Below are positions 15,292-20,747 of a stretch of 20,747 bases of DNA, in pieces. Under the pieces are notes generated by a model. It did not search any database. It was not told where the DNA came from and saw nothing but the letters and a program-made list of their open reading frames with translations. The stretch is from NCBI GenBank assembly GCA_036788835.1, contig DAIQMR010000031.1:1-20747 (forward strand), given 5' to 3'. How positions within the stretch are numbered: the stretch's first letter is position 1; every line of letters starts with the position of its first letter. The translations under genes and the position numbers were made by a program. The DNA comes from JALCSJ01 sp036788835. Its GTDB lineage: Bacteria > Bacillota > Negativicutes > Acidaminococcales > Acidaminococcaceae.

Positions 15292-16095
15292 TTAATTTAA
15301 AACATAAATTCGCGTTTCCAGATTCGTTGATGCAAATCCATGTTTTTTATATAAAGAAATGGCTTTCTTATTATTACTTTCTACCCAAAGTGAATAGAAA
15401 CAATGTGATGAGTTTTGGATTAGTTCATCCATAAGAAGCTTTTCTCCATATCTCTTTCCTCGACAAAATTTCTTTACAGCAATTTGAAACAAGTATTTCA
15501 TCTTTGCCCCTGTTTTTTGGAATATTGCTACAGCAGCAATTTCTTTCGTACTAGGTTCTCTTATAACAGTAACTTCTTTTGCTTTAATGTATTCCTCTAT
15601 TTGTTGTACAGTTGGCAGGTGTGATACTTTTTCATCAAATACTTCATTAAACAATTTATTTATTTCCGAAGCATCTTGAAGTTCTGCTTTACAAGCCATC
15701 TCTGTATTATCTTGAAGATTATTAGTTAATTGCGAGTCTTGCTTTTTTAAAGTCATTTTCTGTAGCACAGCATAAGGACGATATTGGTTTCCCACATTTA
15801 ATAAAATATCTTCACTATTCTTTGCAACAATTTCCATTATCGTTTTTGAAGGAATCTTAATAGCATCTAATTGTGCTACAAGCCTTTTTGCATCAGAAAC
15901 ATAATATAATAATCGGTAAACATCGTTATCTAAGAATATTATAATAAGAGTTTCTTCTGATTCAAAAATTTTAGTTGTACTTTTTTGTAGTATTCTTTCT
16001 AATTGTAAAGCATTCAAGTATGCATTGGTCAATAGCATTCTGTTCTGCTTTTTTATGGTAGAAATTTTACCATTTACTTCTTTAATATAAATCAT
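15292..16095 (-). CDS. GNAT-family N-acyltransferase with an extra N-terminal region
   Basis: The C-terminal half (about 133-267) of this 267-residue protein is a GNAT domain. The acyl-donor loop is in FQIAVKKFCRGKRYGEKLL, with the R-G-K-R-Y-G pyrophosphate-binding pattern. Motif B follows as LWVESNNKKAISLYKKHGF. The first 125 or so residues do not look like GNAT sequence: they form a mixed region with LIIIFLDNDVYRLLYYVSD and could be a degenerate second GNAT domain or a carrier-protein docking region. By its place between the ligase and the DltC-like carrier, it may move the carrier-bound acyl group onto an amine on the sugar (or on the amino acid). Acetyl-CoA remains a possible donor. The ATG at 16095 overlaps the ligase gene by 14 nt and has AAGGAAAG just upstream. 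Confidence 0.83.
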   Translation of the reverse strand: MIYIKEVNGKISTIKKQNRMLLTNAYLNALQLERILQKSTTKIFESEETLIIIFLDNDVYRLLYYVSDAKRLVAQLDAIKIPSKTIMEIVAKNSEDILLNVGNQYRPYAVLQKMTLKKQDSQLTNNLQDNTEMACKAELQDASEINKLFNEVFDEKVSHLPTVQQIEEYIKAKEVTVIREPSTKEIAAVAIFQKTGAKMKYLFQIAVKKFCRGKRYGEKLLMDELIQNSSHCFYSLWVESNNKKAISLYKKHGFASTNLETRIYVLN

Positions 16096-17617
16096 TTAAT
16101 CTTTCCTTTAATGCCAATCTATCAATTTTACCATTGGGATTTCTAGGCATTTCTTCAACTCTTGTATAGATTGTCGGTATCATATAGCGTGGCAATGCAG
16201 TGCTCATTTTCTTTTTAATATCAGCTACATCTGCATCGATATTTGCCTCATAAAAAAGAACTATTTCATTTTTTTCATGGTCATAAACTACACAGGCATT
16301 TTTAAAAAGTCCCATTGTGTTTACAACAACATGCTCTATCTCACCTAATTCTATACGGTAGCCGGAATGTTTTACCAATGTATCTCTACGTCCCTTAAAA
16401 ACTATCTCTCCCAGTTCATTAATAGCTGCCACATCGCCGGTACGATAAATTATTTCCGGATACGAAGTATTTAACGGATTTTGCACAAAGGCTACTGCTG
16501 TTTTTTCAGAGTTATTATAATATCCCATGGCAAGAGAAGTTCCTCTAACACACAATTCTCCTTCTTCGCCTTTCGCACAAAGCTTATTATCTTCATTGAG
16601 CAATAAGATATCTGTGTTGCGCATTGCGTAACCAATGGGAATTGGTTCGTTATCCTGCAGTTCACGCTTGACTATATAATGGGTACAATCTAAAGTAATT
16701 TCTATGGGTCCATACATATTCACAAACATCGCATCTGGCAATGCCCGCCTCCAAACATTAAACTGTTTAGTCGGAAATACTTCTCCTGCAAACCATACTA
16801 TATGTAAATCCGGAAGTTTAATTCTATCCAACAAACCCAGATTTGCTATATTAACCATAATAGTAGGCACCCAGAAAATATAAGTAACATGCTGTTCTGC
16901 CATAAGTTGCAAGATCTTAACCGGGAACGCAGCATACATATCCGGTACTAAAACAATTGTTGCGCCTTTAGACATCATTAAACACAATTCATAGCTATAA
17001 ATATCAAACACAATAGGAGAAAGGCTTGCTATAACTTCATGTTCCTTAAAAGGCATTGTATCCATAGCCCATTCAATAAAATCAATAAAGCTGCGATGAT
17101 TAAGTACTACTCCCTTAGGTGTCCCTGTAGAACCGGATGTGTTAATAATACAAAGCTGGTCCGTGTCAATTAATTTAGATAGTTGTTGTTTTATAACAGT
17201 TTCGCAGATTTGAATATTGTGGAAATCACAATGGTCAAAATTTATAATATCTTTTGTTTCAAATATAGTGGATAATTTTTCTGCATAGCGGTCTGTCGTA
17301 ATAATCTTTTTAGGCTTTATCCGTTCTAATATAGCTTGTACTCTCGTTAACGGAGTCTTTATATCTAAGTTCATATAAGCATTGCCGCTATAAATAATAG
17401 CAATATCACTTACAACAGCCGCATAACTTTTAGGCATAAAAACAGCAATAGGTTCTTTGATTGCATTATCACAAAGAGTATTTAAAAACAAGCTTAACTT
17501 TTTACTATCATCTGACAACTCACTAAATGACTTTTTGCTATTACCATCTATAATTGCAATACGTGCTGGTTCTCTTTCAACTGCCTCTTCAAAATAACTT
17601 AGTATGTTAATTCGCAT
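16082..17617 (-). CDS. AMP-forming amino-acid/acid:carrier ligase (DltA/NRPS A-domain type)
   Basis: This 511-residue ANL-superfamily adenylating enzyme activates a carboxylate with ATP and loads it onto a phosphopantetheine arm. Core motifs in order: A3 TSGSTGTPKG (160-169), A4 region SPIVFDIYSYE (200-210), A5 NMYGPIEIT (300-308), A7 YRTGDVA (391-397), A8 GRRDTLVKHSGYRIELGEIE (409-428) and A10 with the catalytic Lys497 in NPNGKIDR. Asp205, in the A4 position that binds the alpha-amino group in NRPS and DltA enzymes, is present. This suggests an amino acid rather than a simple fatty acid, but that is inference. The A5 motif has Ile where Thr is usual (GPIE). Length matches free-standing DltA. 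GGGGATAACAG precedes the ATG, and the gene lies 17 nt after the AAC(3)-type gene. The DltC-like protein downstream is the obvious carrier. Confidence 0.92.
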   Translation of the reverse strand: MRINILSYFEEAVEREPARIAIIDGNSKKSFSELSDDSKKLSLFLNTLCDNAIKEPIAVFMPKSYAAVVSDIAIIYSGNAYMNLDIKTPLTRVQAILERIKPKKIITTDRYAEKLSTIFETKDIINFDHCDFHNIQICETVIKQQLSKLIDTDQLCIINTSGSTGTPKGVVLNHRSFIDFIEWAMDTMPFKEHEVIASLSPIVFDIYSYELCLMMSKGATIVLVPDMYAAFPVKILQLMAEQHVTYIFWVPTIMVNIANLGLLDRIKLPDLHIVWFAGEVFPTKQFNVWRRALPDAMFVNMYGPIEITLDCTHYIVKRELQDNEPIPIGYAMRNTDILLLNEDNKLCAKGEEGELCVRGTSLAMGYYNNSEKTAVAFVQNPLNTSYPEIIYRTGDVAAINELGEIVFKGRRDTLVKHSGYRIELGEIEHVVVNTMGLFKNACVVYDHEKNEIVLFYEANIDADVADIKKKMSTALPRYMIPTIYTRVEEMPRNPNGKIDRLALKERLNDLY

Positions 17618-17634
17618 CTGTTATCCCCACTTCC

Positions 17635-18492
17635 TTAGCAATGTGTTATACGTTCACCATTTTTTCCCTTGGTATATTCGTAGCTTAAATCTTCTTTAGA
17701 AAAAGGTTTCTGCAAAAAATAATTTATATCATCTTTTATATGAACTGCTATTTCCCTATAAGCATCTTTTTCGGAAACGCAGGCTGCATTTAAGTTTCCT
17801 AATTTTGCTACCTTTAAATAACCCTTTGCTTTCAATTCATCTTCAAAATATGGAAAGTCTGCTGGTAAAACACCTCCGCAGGCAGTATGAATGTAATGGA
17901 TATCATCAATACTATTTCTATTTTTATCTATAATCTTCCCAGAAAATTTCATATCAAACCTATACGGAACATCTAGCACTTTTTCTACAAAGTGAACATA
18001 GGTAAAACATTTTCCAAAATCAGCACCAAAGAATAAGAATTTCACATTATTGGTTCGGTGTATTCGGCCAAACCCACCATCAATTCCTAATGAATGATGT
18101 CCTAAGTTACCTTCAAAGACATGATTGTTTTCTCCAATCGCAACCATGGAAAGCAATGGATCCACACTACGCACTGCATCTTTTTGCTGTCGAGCAAACT
18201 CATTTAATGCACCCATACTTGTTTTACTATTTAAAACATCATATACTTCGTTGTTACAAAAACTATAAGTAAATGTTGGGAATACTAATGTTGGAACTCC
18301 AAGCTGCAAAAGACATTGATATAAGGCATTAAGGTATTCATTACGCTTCATTCCTTTAATTGGTAAACCAAAAGAAATATCAGAATGAATAAATAACATA
18401 TCGCAATCACTTGCACCTATACTCTTTAGTTTGTCTATAATTTTTTTATCATCCCATACTTTTGTTGTTGCATCTCTAAATATATTCATCAT
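17635..18492 (-). CDS. AAC(3)-family N-acyltransferase (second of two)
   Basis: This 285-residue protein has the antibiotic_NAT fold throughout. Landmarks are LFIHSDISFG (33-42), TLVFPTFTYSF (68-78), TSMGALNEFAR (91-101), AVRSVDPLLSMVAIG (106-120), the donor-binding-type strand FLFFGADFGKCFTYVH (152-167), and putative catalytic His167 and Glu170. Real antibiotic-modifying AAC(3) enzymes share these motifs. However, the position between an SDR reductase and an adenylating ligase indicates a biosynthetic amine acyltransferase, perhaps using the carrier-bound acyl chain. Campylobacter flagellin-glycan loci, as I recall them, also combine AAC(3)-like, GNAT, FabH-like, carrier-protein and amino-acid-activating genes. 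The tandem ATG start (18492/18489) has GAGG about 7 nt upstream. Confidence 0.85.
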   Translation of the reverse strand: MMNIFRDATTKVWDDKKIIDKLKSIGASDCDMLFIHSDISFGLPIKGMKRNEYLNALYQCLLQLGVPTLVFPTFTYSFCNNEVYDVLNSKTSMGALNEFARQQKDAVRSVDPLLSMVAIGENNHVFEGNLGHHSLGIDGGFGRIHRTNNVKFLFFGADFGKCFTYVHFVEKVLDVPYRFDMKFSGKIIDKNRNSIDDIHYIHTACGGVLPADFPYFEDELKAKGYLKVAKLGNLNAACVSEKDAYREIAVHIKDDINYFLQKPFSKEDLSYEYTKGKNGERITHC

Positions 18493-18501
18493 TTGTAAAC
18501 C

Positions 18502-19254
18502 TCACAACAATCCACCATCAGCATATATCATGCGTCCTGTAATAACTTTAGACATATCGCTTAGTAAAAAAGCTATTACAGGTGCAATATCCTCTGGTTG
18601 TCCCCATCCTAATAAAGATTGAGAAACAATATTATTTAATTTATTCTCATTATTAAACCGTTCCATTGATTTTTTAGCCATTTCTGTCATTACATTACCC
18701 AAGAGTATGCCATTTACTCTTATTCCCTGATGAGCCAATTCGCAGGCCATAGTACCTACTGCTGCATTTATTGCCGCTTTTGATGAAATATATCCTAACT
18801 CAAATTCTCGTGGTTTTACAGATAAAATAGACGAGAGAACCACGATATTGCCTTTGTTATTATTTTTTTTCTTGGCATAATACCTGACAAGCTCAACAAA
18901 ACTATAGAAATTATTATTCATGATCTCATTTAAATGGTTTTTATCTAAAAGTCTTAATGGTACCACATACGGAATACCTGCGCAATGTACCAATCCGTCT
19001 AACTTAAACCCATCTTCACAAGCAGTTTCAAATAAATTTTTGATTTCAATTTCATTAGTTAAATTTGCTTGAACTATTTTGTGTTCATTACCTTCTAATG
19101 ATTTAAAGGTTTGCTTTAATCTATCTATATTTCTTCCGTTTAGTACGATTTTTGCTCCCAATTTTGACATATATATTGCAGTTGCACGTCCTATGCCAGA
19201 TGATGCTCCTGTTATTAATATTTTCTTGTTTTGAAAATCACAAGGATTAAACAT
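18502..19254 (-). CDS. SDR-family oxidoreductase (FabG-like)
   Basis: This 250-residue classical short-chain dehydrogenase has the dinucleotide motif TGASSGIG (15-22), an NAG-type strand VHCAGIP (89-95), catalytic Ser142 in VLSSILS and the Tyr155-Lys159 pair in GYISSKAA. It ends with the typical ITGRMIYADGGLL. Size and motifs match FabG-like 3-oxoacyl-ACP reductases, though many classical SDRs act on sugars or small alcohols. In an operon with a KAS III enzyme and two carrier proteins, reduction of a 3-oxoacyl (or similar keto) thioester to a hydroxyacyl group is the favoured inference. The ATG at 19254 has GGAG 12 nt upstream, a little far. The gene lies 46 nt after the NeuD/PglD-like gene and 9 nt before the AAC(3)-type gene. 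Confidence 0.88.
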   Translation of the reverse strand: MFNPCDFQNKKILITGASSGIGRATAIYMSKLGAKIVLNGRNIDRLKQTFKSLEGNEHKIVQANLTNEIEIKNLFETACEDGFKLDGLVHCAGIPYVVPLRLLDKNHLNEIMNNNFYSFVELVRYYAKKKNNNKGNIVVLSSILSVKPREFELGYISSKAAINAAVGTMACELAHQGIRVNGILLGNVMTEMAKKSMERFNNENKLNNIVSQSLLGWGQPEDIAPVIAFLLSDMSKVITGRMIYADGGLL

Positions 19255-19300
19255 ACTCTGTAGCAGCTCCTTTAATAGTGTCTTTTATTAAATACATTAC

Positions 19301-19933
19301 TTATAAATCTATTATCTTTGCAGGATTACCAAACACTTTTTTCCCTGCTGGTACATTTCTGATAACCACACTGCCAGCGCCTACATACGCATCTGCCCCA
19401 ACTTTCTTAGATGGTGGAATAATAACATGGCTAGCAAGAAAAGCTCTTTTACCTATATGAACATGACCAGTCACTCCACAATTTGAACTAATTGTAACGT
19501 AGTCCTCAACAACCACATCATGTCCGAGCCAAGATGTAAGGATTGTTACAAAGTCACCGACAGAGCAATTTGGAGGCATTCCAGAATATGGATACATTAC
19601 CAATCCTTTTCCATACCTACAAAAGGCAGAAATTTTCGCCGTAGGATGAATTACCGAAGTAAACTCTGCTCCTTTAGCCAACATAGATTTCACAACTTTT
19701 TCTTTAATATGAGGTTCTGCAATAGCAATAGCAAAGACTTCATCCTCAGTAGGTTGCCATGTTGAAATTTTTCCTATTATCTTATAGTCACATTCTATTC
19801 CATTTAGTGCTGATAAATTATCATCAATGAACCCTTTAATCTGCCACGTTGGTTTCACGTCATTTATGTCTTTAATCCATTGCAATAATTCTCGTCCAAA
19901 ACCACCAGCACCAACAATAATTATATTTTTCAT
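19301..19933 (-). CDS. NeuD/PglD-family sugar O/N-acetyltransferase
   Basis: This 210-residue enzyme has an N-terminal sugar-nucleotide-binding Rossmann-like domain (VGAGGFGRELLQWI, 7-20; FAIAIAEPHIKEKV, 67-80). A left-handed beta-helix of hexapeptide repeats follows (about 95-205) and ends with the family signature VFGNPAKII. His138 in WLGHDVVV occupies the place of the PglD catalytic histidine. PglD acetylates the 4-amino group of UDP-2-acetamido-4-amino-trideoxyhexose, giving UDP-diacetylbacillosamine; NeuD proteins instead O-acetylate sialic acids. Here the start codon overlaps the stop of the aminotransferase gene (ATGA), the same neighbourhood as pglD/pglE, so N-acetylation of an amino sugar is favoured. 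With a dedicated acyl cassette downstream, this enzyme might acetylate a different amine or prefer another acyl donor. Confidence 0.87.
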   Translation of the reverse strand: MKNIIIVGAGGFGRELLQWIKDINDVKPTWQIKGFIDDNLSALNGIECDYKIIGKISTWQPTEDEVFAIAIAEPHIKEKVVKSMLAKGAEFTSVIHPTAKISAFCRYGKGLVMYPYSGMPPNCSVGDFVTILTSWLGHDVVVEDYVTISSNCGVTGHVHIGKRAFLASHVIIPPSKKVGADAYVGAGSVVIRNVPAGKKVFGNPAKIIDL

Positions 19934-20747
19934 TCAAAGCACCTACACACTATTTCAATAATTATTTCTTGCTCTTCAATTGTCATCTTATTATCGCTGG
20001 GCAGACACAAACCTCTGTTAAATATGTCCTCGTTTATTATGCTTGCTTTCATGTCAGCATTGTAAGCATTGGTTTTTGCTCTGCCACTGCCTTCTCTGGT
20101 AATAAACGGATTCATACGATAAAATGGCTGCATATGCATAGGTTTCCAGATAGGACGGCCTTCTGCATTGTACTTAGCTAGTGTTTCCAGAATTTCTGTT
20201 GGACAGCTCTTACCTGTTTCTGTAATATACATTGCTTCATTCTCACTGCGAACTTGTTTGCACATAGCTTCTTGATTGATTAATAAGCAGCTTAGCCAGA
20301 AATTAGGTACGCTATTTACTTGATCATAAGGATTCATTTGCACCGGCAAATTTTTAAAACCTGCTTTATATCTTTCGTAGATGGCTTTCTTCTGGGCAAT
20401 GTGTTCTTCTAGATGTGGATACTGTCCACGAACTACTCCGGCTATAACATTACTCATTCTATAGTTGTAACCAATCTCTTCATGTTGATACCAGGGAGCA
20501 TTTTCTCTGGACTGAGTAGACCATTTTTTTGCTTTATCAGCGGCTGCTTTGTCATCAGTCAGAAGCATACCGCCTGCAGATCCAGTTATGATTTTATTTC
20601 CGTTGAAAGATATACAACCCACATTCCCGAATCTACCTGTCTGAGTACCTTTATAGGTTGCTCCTAAGCTCTCTGCTGCATCCTCCACTAGGAAGGCACC
20701 ATGCTTGTCACAGATGGCTCTAATTTCATCTAATTTACCTGGAGTAC
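19930..20747 (-). CDS. DegT/DnrJ/EryC1/StrS-family sugar aminotransferase, partial
   Basis: The 5' end lies beyond the right edge. The visible 271 residues read in frame from the edge (TPGKLDEIRAICDKHGAFLV...). The family's VEDAAESLGATY motif follows, then SFNGNKIITGSAGGML, which holds the lysine that binds pyridoxal phosphate. The C-terminal substrate region has RPIWKPMHMQPFYR. These match PglE-like enzymes that put an amino group at C4 of a UDP-4-keto-6-deoxy-hexose. It is therefore the likely source of the amine to be acylated by downstream genes. A GTG inside the frame at 20688 is not the start. The matching 4,6-dehydratase (PglF-like) is presumably to the right of the window. The stop overlaps the next gene by 4 nt. 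Confidence 0.92.
   Translation of the reverse strand, partial: TPGKLDEIRAICDKHGAFLVEDAAESLGATYKGTQTGRFGNVGCISFNGNKIITGSAGGMLLTDDKAAADKAKKWSTQSRENAPWYQHEEIGYNYRMSNVIAGVVRGQYPHLEEHIAQKKAIYERYKAGFKNLPVQMNPYDQVNSVPNFWLSCLLINQEAMCKQVRSENEAMYITETGKSCPTEILETLAKYNAEGRPIWKPMHMQPFYRMNPFITREGSGRAKTNAYNADMKASIINEDIFNRGLCLPSDNKMTIEEQEIIIEIVCRCFE

Noticed and set aside
15023..17617. Teichoic-acid D-alanylation (dlt) operon
   Set aside because: Only DltA- and DltC-like genes are present, interrupted by a GNAT gene, with no DltB or DltD.
1..20747. CRISPR array, tRNA, rRNA or riboswitch
   Set aside because: No regularly spaced repeats beyond the two-copy block at the left edge, no cloverleaf or rRNA-like sequence, and no non-coding gap longer than about 100 bases outside the left edge.

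Overview
The window is a single, almost gap-free minus-strand operon of 18 genes for making, modifying, polymerising and exporting a surface polysaccharide (O-antigen or capsule type). Its 3' end abuts the debris of insertion sequences at the left edge. Transcription enters from beyond the right edge, where the first gene is cut by the window. The host is a low-GC bacterium with Gram-positive-like purine-rich ribosome binding sites. A GT9 (heptosyltransferase-type) transferase and a Wzx/Wzy pair hint at a diderm. A diderm Firmicute (Negativicutes) fits best, but this is inference; no rRNA or housekeeping gene is present to prove it.

Right part (about 12.3-20.7 kb). A DegT/PglE-like sugar aminotransferase and a NeuD/PglD-like acetyltransferase lie at one end. 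A PglC-type phosphoglycosyl transferase, whose Asp93-Glu94 dyad falls at the same numbers as in Campylobacter PglC, lies at the other. Together they suggest that the initiating sugar is a bacillosamine-like 2,4-diamino-2,4,6-trideoxyhexose. Between them sits an eight-gene carrier-protein acyl-assembly cassette. In transcription order it is an SDR reductase, an AAC(3)-fold acyltransferase, a DltA/NRPS-type adenylating ligase, a two-part GNAT protein, a DltC-like carrier protein, a KAS III (FabH-like) enzyme with intact triad, a second and different carrier protein, and a glyoxalase II-type metallo-hydrolase. This looks like a small dedicated pathway that activates, elongates or reduces an acid (probably an amino acid) and transfers it onto a sugar amine. 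It is the most interesting part of the window.

Middle (about 7.8-12.4 kb). A GT4 transferase of WbuB type and the three UDP-N-acetyl-L-fucosamine enzymes WbjB, WbjC and WbjD (FnlABC, CapEFG) follow. They predict L-FucNAc as the next sugar.

Left part (about 0.27-7.7 kb). This AT-richer region holds an unrecognised beta-rich protein, a second AAC(3)-fold acyltransferase, a GT-B transferase, a Wzy-like polymerase, a GT9 transferase and the Wzx flippase. The wzy 5' end looks frameshifted: the well-placed ATG with an AGGAG site at 4242 is one nucleotide out of frame with the body of the gene.

Left edge (1-273). Short 23-nt-period repeats that resemble an IS21-family end are joined directly to the C-terminal 49 codons of an IS3/IS150-type transposase and its probable terminal repeat.
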